Assembly: GCA_036015235.1 (NCBI GenBank)
Contig: CP107926.1
Span: 8,104,001 to 8,168,000 of the forward strand
DNA from: Streptomyces sp. NBC_00433
GTDB lineage: Bacteria; Actinomycetota; Actinomycetes; Streptomycetales; Streptomycetaceae
Direction: 5' to 3'
DNA length: 64,000 nt
Both the position numbers and the translations under genes were made by a program. The notes under the pieces are model-generated. The model saw only the letters and a program-made list of their open reading frames with translations. It did not search any database and was not told the DNA's origin. Positions within the stretch are counted from its first letter, which is position 1. Each line of letters opens with the position of its first letter. This document shows, one piece after another, positions 1-11,703 of this stretch.

Positions 1-2424
<2,424 letters not shown>

Positions 2425-2434
2425 GCCCGGCGCC

Positions 2435-3283
2435 TCAGCCCCCGGCGGGCGGCCCGGCGCGCAGCGCCGCCGCGGCGAAGGCGGCGGCCAGCGGCGCGGG
2501 CCGCCGCGCCGGGCGGGCCAGCGCGACCTGGTCCTGCGGCAGGTCGGCCACCGGCCGGTAGACGACGTCGGGGCGGCGGTGGAGCAGCGCGGCCGACCGC
2601 GGCAGGCAGGTCACCCCGCGGCCGGCCGCCACGTACTCCAGCTTCTCCTCGACCGTGCGGACCGCGGAGGGCTGCCGCGGGTCCGCCGCCTCCGGATTGA
2701 CGCACAGGTGCAGGATCTCGGTCTGCGCCGCCAGGTCCGCCGCGGTCAGCCGCTCGCGGGCGGCCAGCGGGTGACCCGCGGGCAGCGCGGCCATCCGCGG
2801 CTCGCCGTACAGCGGGGTCAGCGCGAGTCCGGGCTCGACCACCGGCAGCCGTACGTAGGCCACGTCGACCCGCCCGTCGAGTACGGCCTCGGCCTGGTCG
2901 TCCCACTCCAGCCGGCGCACCTCGACGCTCACCCCCGGATGGGCGGCGCCGAAGGCGCGGACCGCCTCGGTGACCCGGATGCCCGTACGGAATCCCACCA
3001 CCAGCCGGCCCGCTCCCTGGGCCACCCGCCCGACCCGCCGCCGGGCCGCGTCGGCCGCGGCCAGCAGCGGGCCCGCGTCGTCCAGCAGCTGCCGCCCGGC
3101 CGCGGTCAGCGCCACGCGGTGGCTGTCCCGGACGAACAGCTCGGCCCGCAGCTCCTTCTCCAGGGCGCGGATCTGCCGGCTCAGCGCCGGCTGGGCGATG
3201 AGCAGGTCCTCGGCGGCGCGGCCGAAGTGCAGGCGCTCGGCGACGGCGACGAAGTAGCGCAGCTTGCGCAGGTCGAGATCCAC
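2435..3283 (-). CDS. LysR-family transcriptional regulator
   Basis: A 282-residue LysR regulator. The N-terminal winged helix (residues 1-65) reads LRKLRYFVAVAERLHFGRAA with the helix-turn-helix continuing QPALSRQIRALEKEL. The effector-binding domain spans about 90-270. The GTG start at 3283 puts the HTH at the normal position; the longer reading back to 3454 adds an atypical basic leader. It is divergent from a dienelactone-hydrolase-like gene 143 bp away, the usual arrangement for a LysR protein controlling its neighbour as well as itself. The target is inferred from position only. Confidence 0.88.
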   Translation of the reverse strand: MDLDLRKLRYFVAVAERLHFGRAAEDLLIAQPALSRQIRALEKELRAELFVRDSHRVALTAAGRQLLDDAGPLLAAADAARRRVGRVAQGAGRLVVGFRTGIRVTEAVRAFGAAHPGVSVEVRRLEWDDQAEAVLDGRVDVAYVRLPVVEPGLALTPLYGEPRMAALPAGHPLAARERLTAADLAAQTEILHLCVNPEAADPRQPSAVRTVEEKLEYVAAGRGVTCLPRSAALLHRRPDVVYRPVADLPQDQVALARPARRPAPLAAAFAAAALRAGPPAGG

Positions 3284-3425
3284 GGCCGCCCCCCACGGGG
3301 CCGCCGCGGGCGCGGCGGCGATGCGCCGAGGGTATCGCCGCGGACCGAACGGGTCTTGGACGCGGTGTCCGCGGCGACCGCAGACTCGGTCGCACCACCC
3401 GGTCCACGCAAGGAGAGTCCTCGTC

Positions 3426-4166
3426 ATGGAAGCGACAACCGCCACGGTCGGCATCCCGGTCGCCGGGACGGCGGAGCCGATGACCGCCTACGTCAGCCGC
3501 CCGGCGGGCGACGGGCCGTGGCCCGCGGTGATCGTGGGCTTCGAGATGTTCGGCCTGACGCCGTACATCCGCAGGACCGCCGACCGGCTCGCCGGGCTCG
3601 GACTGCTCGCCGTCGTACCGGACTTCTACCACCGCACCGCGCCCGGCTTCTCCGGCACCGCCGACGACCGGGGCCGCGCCGAGGCCTACGCCCTGCTCGA
3701 CCGGCTCACCCGGCAGGAGGTCACGGCCGACCTGCTGGCCACGCTCGCCCATCTGGAACACCGCGAGGACACCGCGGGGCGGGCGAGGATGGCCGGCTTC
3801 AGCCTCGGCGGCCACCTCGCCTTCTACGCGGCGAGCCACGTGCCGCTGGCCGCCGTCGCGGTGGTCTACCCGGGCTGGCTCGACACCCCGGGCACCGCCC
3901 TGAGCCGGCCCGAGCCGCTGCTCGACCTCACGCCCGGCATCGCCGAGCAGGGCTGCCGCCTGCTCTACCTGGTCGGTTCCGACGACCACGTCGTGACCCC
4001 GGCGCAGACCCGGCTGACGACCCGTCGCCTCGCCGCCGCGGGCGTCCCCCACCAGGTCGTGGTCTACCCCGACACCCCCCACGGCTTCCTCGCCGACGAC
4101 CGCCCCACCTTCCACCCCGCCGCCTCCGCGGACGCCTGGCACCACCTCGCTTCCACCCTGCGGTGA
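3426..4166 (+). CDS. Dienelactone hydrolase family alpha/beta hydrolase
   Basis: A 246-residue cytosolic alpha/beta hydrolase of the dienelactone hydrolase type. The start ATG at 3426 follows GGAGAG. The nucleophile elbow is GFSLGG around residue 120, so serine replaces the cysteine (GFCxGG) of classical DLH. The acid and histidine lie in VGSDDHVV and DTPHGF near the C-terminus. Such Ser variants act as general carboxylesterases or on unknown lactones, so ring-cleavage function should not be assumed. It is divergently paired with the LysR gene. Confidence 0.85.
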   Translation: MEATTATVGIPVAGTAEPMTAYVSRPAGDGPWPAVIVGFEMFGLTPYIRRTADRLAGLGLLAVVPDFYHRTAPGFSGTADDRGRAEAYALLDRLTRQEVTADLLATLAHLEHREDTAGRARMAGFSLGGHLAFYAASHVPLAAVAVVYPGWLDTPGTALSRPEPLLDLTPGIAEQGCRLLYLVGSDDHVVTPAQTRLTTRRLAAAGVPHQVVVYPDTPHGFLADDRPTFHPAASADAWHHLASTLR

Positions 4167-4308
4167 CCCCTGCGGGGCGGCTTGCGGACTCCACGGTGCC
4201 CTGCGCGGCGGGCCGGCCCACCGTGACGGAATGCGCTCCTACCGGCAGCCCCCGCCCGGCGCCGCCGACGACAGCGACCTCGTGAAAGCCCGAGGCCAGG
4301 CCAGGTGC

Positions 4309-4497
4309 TCAGGTCCCACCGGGCCCCATGTTCTGCCTCGTGGCGTTCGCGGCGCTCAGCCCCCGTGCGAGTCCTTGGGACGCCGCCGCGTGCTCCAGTG
4401 CCCCGCGTTCCCCCGACCCGCCTCTGCGCCGCAGTACGAGCAAGCACACCCCGACCGCGGCCGCGAGTACGGCCACCATAGAAACAACGAAGATCAT
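4309..4497 (-). CDS. Small single-pass membrane protein
   Basis: A 62-residue protein starting MIFVVSMVAVLAAAVGVCLL, one N-terminal transmembrane helix followed by LRRRGG and a polar, Ala/Gly-rich tail. The ATG at 4497 has GGGGGA about 6 nt upstream; longer readings in this frame lack a good ribosome site. It resembles the many small one-helix proteins of Streptomyces, but I do not recognise a named family. It lies alone between the hydrolase and the ECF sigma factor gene. Confidence 0.55.
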   Translation of the reverse strand: MIFVVSMVAVLAAAVGVCLLVLRRRGGSGERGALEHAAASQGLARGLSAANATRQNMGPGGT

Positions 4498-4864
4498 GTG
4501 TCCCCCGTCTGGCTGGCGGGACCGTCCTGCGGTCCCTCCCTCGTTGATCGTTATTGTCGCCTGCCGCCCGCTCGCGGCCAAGCCCGAAGGACCCGGGACA
4601 TCCGCGGGGCCCCATGAGTGACCGCAGCTCGCGGACGAGTTGGACGACCCCGGCCTGGGCGCGACACGGACGGTCGGCGCCGAGTGTCCGTTTCCGCCCC
4701 ATGTCAGTCGGGGGACGATGCTCAGCAAACGCATACGGTTCGCGCAGCGTTGAAAAGCAGCGGGCCGCACGCAGGAGAATCTGCCCGAAGACCATGGCGT
4801 CGAGCGGTCGTACGGCCAGCTGAGGTGCGGTTTTGTGCTCTCGTCGGGCCGAGTGGCCTCGGCG
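4498..4864. other. Gap without a convincing gene
   Basis: This 367-bp stretch holds the promoter side of the small membrane protein gene (minus strand) and the 3' side of the ECF sigma factor gene. The reading frames present have basic, low-complexity translations and look spurious. No clear hairpin or RNA motif was seen. Confidence 0.5.
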
Positions 4865-6133
4865 TCACGACGGTGCCGGTCCGGGGGCGAGGGCGGCCAG
4901 GCGGGAGGCCAGGTAGCGGCGTTCGGCCTCGGTCGGGGCCAGGGGGAGGGCCTCGCGGTAGGCGGCGGCCGCCTCCTCGGGGCGGCCGAGGCGGCGCAGG
5001 AGGTCGGCCCGGGTCGCCGGGAGGAGGTGGTAGGCGGAGAGCTCGCCGCCCGAGGCGATGGCGTCGACCAGGGCCAGCCCGGCCCGCGGGCCCTGCGCCA
5101 TCGCCACGGCCACCGCCCGGTTCAGCTCGACGACCGGGCCGGGGGCCATCCGGGCCAACTCCCCGTAGAGCAGCGCGATCTGCGGCCAGTCCGTGGCCGC
5201 CGCGTCAACCGCCTCCGCGTGGCACGCGGCGATCGCCGCCTGCACCTGGTAAGGACCGGGCCGCCTGGCGGCGAGCGCGGCCTCCAGGACGGCCGTGCCC
5301 TCGACGATGCGCTGCCGGTCCCACCGCGAGCGGTCCTGCTCGTCCAGCGGCACCAGATCCCCGGCCGCGTCGGTCCTGGCCGCGGACCGCGCGTCGTGCA
5401 GCAGCATGAGCGCCAGCAGCCCGCCCGCCTCCGGCTCGTCGTGCAGCAGGGCCGCGAGCAGCCGCGCCAGGCGGATCGCCTCCGCGGTGACCCGGCGCTG
5501 GTCGAGGCCCGCGGCCCCTGGGGCGTAACCGGCGTTGAAGAGCAGGTAGAGCACGGCGAGCACGGCCGCGGTGCGCTCGGGCAGCAGTTCGGGCGGCGGC
5601 ACCCGGAAGGGGATGCCGGCGTTCTTGATCTTGTTCTTGGCGCGGGTCAACCGCTGCGCCATCGTGCCCTCGGGCACCAGGAAGGCGCGGGCGATCTCCG
5701 CGGTGCCGAGACCGGTCAGGGTGCGCAGTGTCAGGGCGACCTGCGCGGGCAGCGGGAGCGCCGGGTGGCAGCAGGTGAAGATCAGCTGCAGCCGGTCGTC
5801 GGGCAGCGCCTCGTCCCGCGGCAGCGCGTCCGGCGCCGCGGGGTGCGGCGGCTCGGGGGTGAGCCGGGCCGCCTCGCGCAGCTTGGCCTTCTCGTTGGCG
5901 GCCCGGCGCAGCCGGTCGAGCGCCCGGTTGCGTGCCGTGGTGGTCAGCCAGGCGCCGGGGCGGCGCGGCACACCGTCGCGCGGCCAGCGCTCCAGCGCCC
6001 GCTCGAAGGCGTCCTGCGCGCACTCCTCCGCCAGGTCCCAGTCCCCGGTCTGCCGGATCACCGCCGCCACGACCCGGCCCCACTCCTGGGACCAGGCCGT
6101 GGCGACGGCCTCCTTCACCGCGTCGTCGCGCAC
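4865..6133 (-). CDS. ECF sigma factor of the ECF42 type (DUF6596 C-terminal domain)
   Basis: A 422-residue extracytoplasmic-function sigma factor. Region 2 lies around residues 15-80 ([20 protein letters not shown], then [10 protein letters not shown]). Region 4 is around 120-180 ([20 protein letters not shown], then [13 protein letters not shown]). A long C-terminal helical/TPR-like extension of about 220 residues is typical of ECF42, which has no classical anti-sigma factor. It starts at GTG 6133, 7 bp downstream of the DGPF gene stop, so both sit in one operon. ECF42 genes are usually linked to DGPF proteins, which supports the call. The inducing signal is unknown. Confidence 0.9.
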   Translation of the reverse strand: MRDDAVKEAVATAWSQEWGRVVAAVIRQTGDWDLAEECAQDAFERALERWPRDGVPRRPGAWLTTTARNRALDRLRRAANEKAKLREAARLTPEPPHPAAPDALPRDEALPDDRLQLIFTCCHPALPLPAQVALTLRTLTGLGTAEIARAFLVPEGTMAQRLTRAKNKIKNAGIPFRVPPPELLPERTAAVLAVLYLLFNAGYAPGAAGLDQRRVTAEAIRLARLLAALLHDEPEAGGLLALMLLHDARSAARTDAAGDLVPLDEQDRSRWDRQRIVEGTAVLEAALAARRPGPYQVQAAIAACHAEAVDAAATDWPQIALLYGELARMAPGPVVELNRAVAVAMAQGPRAGLALVDAIASGGELSAYHLLPATRADLLRRLGRPEEAAAAYREALPLAPTEAERRYLASRLAALAPGPAPS

Positions 6134-6140
6134 GAGGGGG

Positions 6141-6476
6141 TCAGTCCGTCCAGAACGGCCGCACCTCGACCATGCCGAATTTCGCCACCGGGTGCTTGGC
6201 CGCGATCTCGATGGCCTCGTCCAGGTCGGCGCAGTCGATGATGTCGAAGCCGGCCATCTGCTCCTTGGTCTCGGCGTAGGGCCCGTCGGTGAGCAGTCGG
6301 GCGCCGTTCCTGACGCGTACGGTCGTGGCGTCCTCGGCGGCCCGGGTCCTGTTGCCGTCCAGCCGGACGCCCCTGCGGGTCATCTCCTCGACCCACGGCG
6401 TGGCGTCCATGTCCTCGGGCGTGGCGCCCGGGAATCCGTCGGCGGTCTCACTGCAGATCAGCAGCAGGTACTTCAT
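6141..6476 (-). CDS. DGPF/YCII-related domain protein, ECF42 partner
   Basis: A 111-residue protein with the YCII/DGPF signature [15 protein letters not shown] around residues 63-77, part of a ferredoxin-like fold. The ATG at 6476 follows GAGGAG. It is the first gene of a two-gene operon with the ECF42 sigma factor. Such proteins are the usual targets or partners of ECF42 sigma factors; biochemical activity is not established. Confidence 0.9.
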   Translation of the reverse strand: MKYLLLICSETADGFPGATPEDMDATPWVEEMTRRGVRLDGNRTRAAEDATTVRVRNGARLLTDGPYAETKEQMAGFDIIDCADLDEAIEIAAKHPVAKFGMVEVRPFWTD

Positions 6477-6623
6477 GGCACATCTCCTCGTCCGTTCCGT
6501 CGCCGGGAGGTCTTCCCCGGTCACCCCTACGACGATCGGGAACCGCCCCGATGTACACCTCGCGGAAGATCCGCGGGAAGTTTCTCAGCTCGGCCGGAAT
6601 CCCTGACCCGCGGGAGACCCCCG

Positions 6624-7352
6624 CTACCCCGCCCACCGGCGCGTGGTGCGCCGCTGCGCGAAGAGCGCCGCCGACACCGCGGCCAGCACCGCCGCGGCCG
6701 CCGGCAGCGGCAGCTCGCGGCCCGCGTGCCCGACCAGCGCGGCCCCGGCCAGCGCGCCGAGGAAAAGCGCGGCCGCCGACAGCATCCTGCTGCCCACCTT
6801 GGAGCCCGACCCGCCCGCGAGGCGGCTGTCGGAGGCCATCCCGGTGATCGTCATGGTCAGTACGGTGGTGGTCAGTTCGGGCACGGCCAGCCGCCGCACG
6901 ACCGCGTTCTGCCCGCCCATCGCCAGGGCCATCACGATGATCAGCGCCGCCCGCCAGCCGCCCCGCGCGGGCAGGTCGGCCACCGACGCCAGCACCCAGG
7001 CCAGCACCACCAGCGCCGTCTGCGCCGTGGTGACCGCCAGCAGCAGCCGACCGCGGTGCCCCGGCATGGCGTGGGCCAGCCGCCCGCCGGACAGCGCGCC
7101 GACCGCGAAGGCGGCCAGCGCCAGCACCGAGGCGGTCACCGAGAAGCCGCTCGCCCCGGCCAGCGAGAAGCCGAGAAAGACGACGTTGCCGGTCATGTTC
7201 GCGACGAAGACATGGCCCAGCACCAGGTAGCTGAAGGCGTCCACCAGACCGGTGACCAGGGTCAGCGCCAGCAGCAGCGGCGGCAGTGGGCCGTGCGGTC
7301 CGTCCGGGTCGGGGACGAGCGTGTCGCGGGCCTGGCGGAGCACGGGGTGCAC
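6624..7352 (-). CDS. DUF1275 (YoaK) family integral membrane protein
   Basis: A 242-residue membrane protein with about six hydrophobic segments. The family features LTLVTGLVDAFSYLVLGHVF and FVANMTGNVVFLGF near the N-terminus and MGGQNAVVRRL in the middle are recognisable. The GTG at 7352 is preferred because GGAGG precedes it; a longer reading to 7526 adds a leader unlike the family. Function of DUF1275 proteins is unknown, though a transport role is often suggested. It stands divergent to the MFS gene at 7541. Confidence 0.85.
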   Translation of the reverse strand: MHPVLRQARDTLVPDPDGPHGPLPPLLLALTLVTGLVDAFSYLVLGHVFVANMTGNVVFLGFSLAGASGFSVTASVLALAAFAVGALSGGRLAHAMPGHRGRLLLAVTTAQTALVVLAWVLASVADLPARGGWRAALIIVMALAMGGQNAVVRRLAVPELTTTVLTMTITGMASDSRLAGGSGSKVGSRMLSAAALFLGALAGAALVGHAGRELPLPAAAAVLAAVSAALFAQRRTTRRWAG

Positions 7353-7410
7353 GGCTGACGACCTCCGGAGGGCGTATCCACGGGCGTTCGGGACAGACGT
7401 ACCCACCGAG

Positions 7411-7447
7411 GTGGGGGCACCCCTCCCAGGCCTGGCCCTGGGGGAGC
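7411..7447. repeat. Streptomyces-type intergenic palindromic repeat
   Basis: A GTGGGGGCACCCCTCCCAGG segment is followed by a short spacer and CCCTGGGGGAG, giving an inverted repeat of the CTCCCAGG/CCTGGGAG kind seen hundreds of times between genes in Streptomyces genomes. It lies between the divergent DUF1275 and MFS genes. Whether it acts as a transcript-end hairpin is unknown. Confidence 0.6.
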
Positions 7448-7540
7448 CCGACGCCATCGTGCCCGGTCGGACGCACCGGGTGTGGCAGCCGCGCGAGGAA
7501 CGGCGGCCGATGTGAGACTGCGACACGGAGGTGATCTTCG

Positions 7541-9040
7541 ATGGACGGATCCGCTGCCCGCCCCTCTGCGGCGGCCGGTGACACCATCACCACGGATGTG
7601 CCGGCACGGCTCGACCGACTGCCCTGGTCGCGCTGGCACTGGATGATCGTCATCGGGCTCGGGACGGTGTGGATCCTCGACGGCCTCGAAGTGACGACCG
7701 TCGGCAACATCGCCGGGCGGATCGCGGAGGACGGCAGCGGCCTGGCGGTGTCGGCCGCCCAGATCACCGGCCTGGCCGCCGCGCTCTACGTGGCGGGCGC
7801 CTGCGCGGGCGCGCTGTTCTTCGGCTGGCTGACCGACAGGTACGGCCGCAAGAAGCTCTTCATGATCACCCTCGCGGTGTACCTGGGCGCCACCGCGATG
7901 ACCGCTCTGTCCTTCCAGCCCTGGTGGTTCTTCACCTTCCGCTTCCTGACCGGCTTCGGTATCGGCGGTGAGTACGCGGCCATCAACTCCGCCATCGACG
8001 AGCTGATCCCGTCCCGCTTCCGCGGCCGCGTCGACCTGATCATCAACGGCAGCTACTGGCTGGGCGCGATCGGCGGCTCGCTGCTGTCGATCGTGATGCT
8101 CAACACGAACATCTTTCCCCTGAACGTCGGGTGGCGGCTCACCTTCGCCCTCGGGGTGGTGCTCGGCCTGGTGATCATGCTGGTCCGCCGCCATGTGCCG
8201 GAGAGCCCGCGCTGGCAGTTCATCCACGGCCACGGCGACGAGGCGAACGAGCTGGTCGGCACGGTCGAGAAGGACGTCGAGCGGGAGAAGCACCAGCGGC
8301 TGCCCGAGCCGGAGTCGAAGATCACCATCCACCAGCGGGCCGGCGTCGGCTTCGGGGTGATCGCGAGGACCGTCTTCACCCGCTACCCCCGGCGCGCGGT
8401 GCTCAGCCTGTCGCTCTTCGTCGGCCAGGCCTTCCTCTACAACGCCATCACCTTCGGCTTCGGCAACATCCTGACCACCTTCTTCGGCGTGTCGACCGGC
8501 AAGACCGGCTATTACTTCGCGGTGATCGCGGCCGGCAACTTCCTGGGCCCGCTGCTGCTCGGCAAGCTCTTCGACACCGTCGGCCGGCGGATCATGATCT
8601 CGTCCACCTACCTGCTGTCCGGCCTGCTGCTCTTCGGCACCGCGTGGCTGTTCGACCGCGGCTCGCTGAACGCCACGACGATGACGGCCTGCTGGTGCGC
8701 GGTGCTCTTCTTCGCGTCGGCCGGCGCGAGCAGCGCGTATCTGACCGTCTCGGAGATCTTCCCGATGGAGACCAGGGCGATGGCCATCGCCTTCTTCTAC
8801 GCGGTCGGCACCGCCGCCGGCGGCATCAGCGGCCCGCTGGTCTTCGCCGACCTGACCAAGTCGGGCGTGGTCGGCGACACGGTGACCGCCTTCGTGATCG
8901 GCGCGTCGCTGATGTGCGCGGGCGGGCTGGTCGCGGCCTTCCTCGCGATCAGGGCCGAGGGCCGGTCGCTGGAGGACATCGCCACCCCGTTGTCCCAGGC
9001 CACCCCGCCCGAGCCGGCGTCGGCCGACGTCCGGGCCTGA
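7541..9040 (+). CDS. Major facilitator superfamily transporter, sugar-porter-like
   Basis: A 499-residue MFS permease with 12 predicted helices. Motif A appears as GWLTDRYGRKKLF after helix 2 and again as GKLFDTVGRRIM after helix 8; PESPRW marks the central loop, as in sugar/metabolite porters. A central hydrophilic loop of about 70 residues separates the halves. The ATG at 7541 follows GGAGGTGAT at good spacing. The substrate cannot be read from sequence; the SP-like motifs suggest a sugar, sugar acid or aromatic acid taken up with protons. Confidence 0.88.
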   Translation: MDGSAARPSAAAGDTITTDVPARLDRLPWSRWHWMIVIGLGTVWILDGLEVTTVGNIAGRIAEDGSGLAVSAAQITGLAAALYVAGACAGALFFGWLTDRYGRKKLFMITLAVYLGATAMTALSFQPWWFFTFRFLTGFGIGGEYAAINSAIDELIPSRFRGRVDLIINGSYWLGAIGGSLLSIVMLNTNIFPLNVGWRLTFALGVVLGLVIMLVRRHVPESPRWQFIHGHGDEANELVGTVEKDVEREKHQRLPEPESKITIHQRAGVGFGVIARTVFTRYPRRAVLSLSLFVGQAFLYNAITFGFGNILTTFFGVSTGKTGYYFAVIAAGNFLGPLLLGKLFDTVGRRIMISSTYLLSGLLLFGTAWLFDRGSLNATTMTACWCAVLFFASAGASSAYLTVSEIFPMETRAMAIAFFYAVGTAAGGISGPLVFADLTKSGVVGDTVTAFVIGASLMCAGGLVAAFLAIRAEGRSLEDIATPLSQATPPEPASADVRA

Positions 9041-9469
9041 TCCGCGCCTCGACCGGCTGTCCGCCTCCGGCGTCACCGCGGCCGCCCACGCGATCTGGTC
9101 CGACCGCTGCGGCGCAGGCACCCCGGACTCGCTGCTGGTCGGCGGGCAGGCGACGGCAGCACCGCGGTCGCGGCCTTCGCCTTCCGCGGCACCCAGGTCG
9201 CCCTGCACGCGGTGCGCGACACCGACCAGGGCATCATGCCGCTGTCCGTGGACGGCGGTTCACCGGTCAGTGTCGACAACTACGCCATGAGCCGCGGCGC
9301 CTCGGGCGCGGTGTGGACCAGTCCGCGCCTGGCCGCGGGCACGCACACCCTGGCCGTCACCGTCACCGTCACCGTCACCGTCACCGTCACCGTCACCGAC
9401 ACCGGGCAGCGCAACGCCGGCGGCGGCACCACCATCGCCCTGGGCCGGGCGGACGTCACACCGTCCTGA
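9041..9469 (+). pseudogene. Remnant of a secreted carbohydrate-active protein (C-terminal beta-sandwich domain)
   Basis: The last about 100 codons (from about 9160) read GTQVALHAVRDTDQGIMPLS, then a VDGGSPVSVDNYA segment and a closing beta-strand, typical of beta-sandwich domains at the ends of secreted Streptomyces hydrolases. Upstream, about 9045-9150 continues in a different frame with no start codon or signal peptide, so the N-terminus is lost and at least one frameshift is present. A GTCACC hexamer expansion interrupts the final strand. It follows the MFS stop directly and converges on the sigma gene across a strong hairpin. Confidence 0.6.
9356..9397 (+). repeat. Seven tandem GTCACC hexamers
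   Basis: Seven perfect consecutive copies of GTCACC (42 bp), followed by a degenerate GACACC, encode an alternating Val-Thr run in the frame of the remnant around it. An intact domain of this type normally has only one or two such units here, so this is a slippage expansion. Confidence 0.95.
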
Positions 9470-9480
9470 CCCGGACGCCC

Positions 9481-9516
9481 CGCGACCCCCCGGCCCGAGT
9501 GGGCCGGGGGGTCGCG
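9481..9516. terminator. Bidirectional terminator hairpin
   Basis: A perfect 16-bp inverted repeat (CGCGACCCCCCGGCCC and its complement) around the loop GAGT lies between the convergent remnant and sigma factor gene. No U-tract follows, as is common in Streptomyces. Confidence 0.85.
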
Positions 9517-9536
9517 GCGGTGCGGGGCCGGCGGCG

Positions 9537-10460
9537 TCAGTCCTGGACCAGCAGTCCGCTGCGCAGCCGGGAGACGATCCGGCTCAGCAGCCGGGACACG
9601 TGCATCTGCGAGCAGCCCAGCCGCTCGCCGATCTGCGCCTGGGTCAGCTCCTCGCCGAACCGCAGCCGCAGCAGCAGCCGGTCGCGCTCCGGCAGCTTCT
9701 CGATCAGCGGTGCCAGGGTGTGGAAGTCCTCGAAGAGGTCCATCGCCGGGTCGCACTCGCCGAAGGTCTCGCCCAGCGTGCGGCCCTCGCCGTCGGTCGC
9801 GCTGTCCGAGTCGCTGTAGGGGGTGTCGATGGAGCCCGCGGTGTATCCGTTGGCGGCCACCAGGCCCTCGATGACCTCCTGCTCCGACAGGTCCAGATGC
9901 GCGGCCAGTTCGGCCACCGTCGGGTCGCGGTCCAGGTCGAGGGACAGCGTCTCCTTGGCCTTGCTCAGCTCCACCCGCAGTTCCTGGAGCCGCCGGGGCA
10001 CATGCACCGCCCAGGTGGTGTCGCGGAAGAAGCGCTTCATCTCCCCGACGATGTAGGGCACCGCGAAAGTGGTGAACTCCGTCTCGCGGGACAGGTCGAA
10101 GCGGTCGATCGCCTTGATCAGGCCGATGGTGCCGACCTGCACGATCTCCTCGTGGTCGGTGGCGGGCCGGTTGCGGTAGCGCCCCGCGGCGAAGTGCACC
10201 AGGGACAGGTTCATCTCGATCAGCGTGTTGCGCGCGTAACTGTAGGGCGCGGTGCCCTCCTCCAGTTCCTGGAGGCGGTCGAAGAACAGCTTCGAGAGCA
10301 CCCGCGCGTCCTGCGGCGCCACGGCCGTCGCGTCGTCGATCAACGGCAGTCCGCCGGTGGCGGCCTCCGGTCCGCTCGGCCACCGCGCGGCCCGCGGCGC
10401 CTCGGGCGCCACGGTGGCCGACCTGTCCGTGCCTTCCGACTGCTGAACCATTGCGGTCAC
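9537..10460 (-). CDS. RNA polymerase sigma factor, SigB/SigF/SigG subfamily
   Basis: A 307-residue group 3 sigma factor. Region 2 reads RNTLIEMNLSLVHFAAGRY, then EEIVQVGTIGLIKAIDRFD and TEFTTFAVPYIVGEMKRFFR. Region 3 follows (HVPRRLQELRVELSKA). Region 4 reads LTQAQIGERLGCSQMHVSRL. Streptomyces has several such paralogues (SigB, F, G, H, K, L, M, N) controlled by anti-sigma/anti-anti-sigma switches and SpoIIE-type phosphatases, two of which occur elsewhere in this window. No anti-sigma gene is adjacent. GTG 10460 is chosen because GAGG lies 7 nt upstream; GTG 10475 and ATG 10451 are alternatives. Confidence 0.92.
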   Translation of the reverse strand: MTAMVQQSEGTDRSATVAPEAPRAARWPSGPEAATGGLPLIDDATAVAPQDARVLSKLFFDRLQELEEGTAPYSYARNTLIEMNLSLVHFAAGRYRNRPATDHEEIVQVGTIGLIKAIDRFDLSRETEFTTFAVPYIVGEMKRFFRDTTWAVHVPRRLQELRVELSKAKETLSLDLDRDPTVAELAAHLDLSEQEVIEGLVAANGYTAGSIDTPYSDSDSATDGEGRTLGETFGECDPAMDLFEDFHTLAPLIEKLPERDRLLLRLRFGEELTQAQIGERLGCSQMHVSRLLSRIVSRLRSGLLVQD

Positions 10461-10517
10461 GTCATCGCCTCGCACTCGTACGACTGGTGACGAGGCGCCT
10501 TCCCCGGTTCTCCACGG

Positions 10518-11501
10518 CTATTCCTCTTTGTTCGCGGCCAACGTGCCCGGGAGCCACCGCAGCTGGGCCGCCTGCTGGTGGGGGCCGCCGCCCTCATGGC
10601 CGTTGAAGTCGTAGACCTCGATCTGCTTGTCCCGGCCGGCGTACGCGTTGAAGGCCGCGAAGACGGTGGACGGCGGGCAGGTGTCGTCCTCCAGCGCGGT
10701 GGAGAACAGCGCGGGCGCCCGGCCGCGGGCGGCGAAGTGCACGCCGTCGAAGTACGCCAGGGTGTCGAGCACCCGCGCCTTGCGGTCGCGGTGCACCGAC
10801 AGGTACCTGCCGACCTCGCGGTAGGGATCCAGGTCGGTGAGGGTGACGGCCCGCGGGAAGTCGCACAGGAAGGGCACGTCGGGGGCGATCGCCGCCAGGT
10901 CGGGCACCAGGCCGCCGACCGCCAGCGTGATGCCGCCGCCCTGGCTGATCCCCGCCGCCACCGTGCGCGAGGCGTCGGCCAGCGGGTGCGAGCGGGCCGC
11001 CTCGACCGCGCGGACCGCGTCGGTGAAGACCCGGCGGTAGTAGAAGTCGTAGGGGTCCTCTATGCCGCGGGTCAGGAAGCCGGGGGCGGCCGGGCTGCTG
11101 CCGACCGGGTCCTCGGTGTCGCCGGCCGACCAGCCGCTGCCCTGGCCGCGGGTGTCCATCACGAAGTGCGCGTAGCCCGCCGACGCCCACAGCAGATGGG
11201 TGTGCGCCAGACCGCGGCCGCCGCCGTATCCGACGAATTCCACCACCAGGGGCAGCGGCTCGGTGGTGCCCGCGGGCACTGTGAACCAGCCCTTGACCGG
11301 GTGCCCGCCGAAGCCCGCAAAGGTCACGTCGTAGGTGTCCAGGGTCGTCAGCCCGGTCGGCACCCGCTCGAAGCGCGCGTCGAGGGCGTACTGCCGCGCC
11401 TGGCCGAGGGTGTCGGTCCAGAACTGGTCGAAGTCCGCGGGCTCCACCGAACTGCTGCGACGGTCGCGAAGCTGGTCGAGCGGCAGGTCGAAGAGGGCCA
11501 T
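10518..11501 (-). CDS. CE7 acetyl xylan esterase / cephalosporin-C deacetylase family
   Basis: A 327-residue cytosolic esterase of carbohydrate esterase family 7, which removes acetyl groups from xylo-oligosaccharides after uptake. Family motifs are RGQGSG near residue 115, the nucleophile elbow GISQGGG near 180, an aspartate in LEDDTCPPST and the histidine in GHEGGGPH, giving a complete Ser-Asp-His triad. There is no signal peptide, matching the usual intracellular location. The ATG at 11501 follows AAGGAC. A LacI-type palindrome 77 bp upstream suggests sugar-responsive repression. Confidence 0.9.
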   Translation of the reverse strand: MALFDLPLDQLRDRRSSSVEPADFDQFWTDTLGQARQYALDARFERVPTGLTTLDTYDVTFAGFGGHPVKGWFTVPAGTTEPLPLVVEFVGYGGGRGLAHTHLLWASAGYAHFVMDTRGQGSGWSAGDTEDPVGSSPAAPGFLTRGIEDPYDFYYRRVFTDAVRAVEAARSHPLADASRTVAAGISQGGGITLAVGGLVPDLAAIAPDVPFLCDFPRAVTLTDLDPYREVGRYLSVHRDRKARVLDTLAYFDGVHFAARGRAPALFSTALEDDTCPPSTVFAAFNAYAGRDKQIEVYDFNGHEGGGPHQQAAQLRWLPGTLAANKEE

Positions 11502-11577
11502 ACGGAGTCCTTCACGGCAGGGTGGTGGTCGTTCAGGGACACCGTACGTCCTGTCGGGGCCCGCGCAGAAGCCCCTG

Positions 11578-11591
11578 CTTAACCGGTTGAG
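11578..11591. promoter_or_regulatory. LacI-type operator upstream of the CE7 esterase
   Basis: CTTAACCGGTTGAG is a near-perfect palindrome (one mismatch in each arm comparison) around the CCGG centre typical of a LacI-family operator class. It lies in the promoter region of the esterase. The cognate repressor is not identified. Confidence 0.5.
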
Positions 11592-11703
11592 TCGTGGGTG
11601 CGTGCACAGGGGCGGCCGGACGGGTCCCGCGTGATGCGGTACGGGAGCCGCCCGGCCGCCCCTGTCGTGCGGAATCGCGAAGAATGGGGGGGATGGTCGC
11701 CGG

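Noticed and set aside
9280-9469. Tandem GTCACC units as a CRISPR-like array
   Set aside because: The units are six bases with no spacers; it is a simple-sequence repeat.
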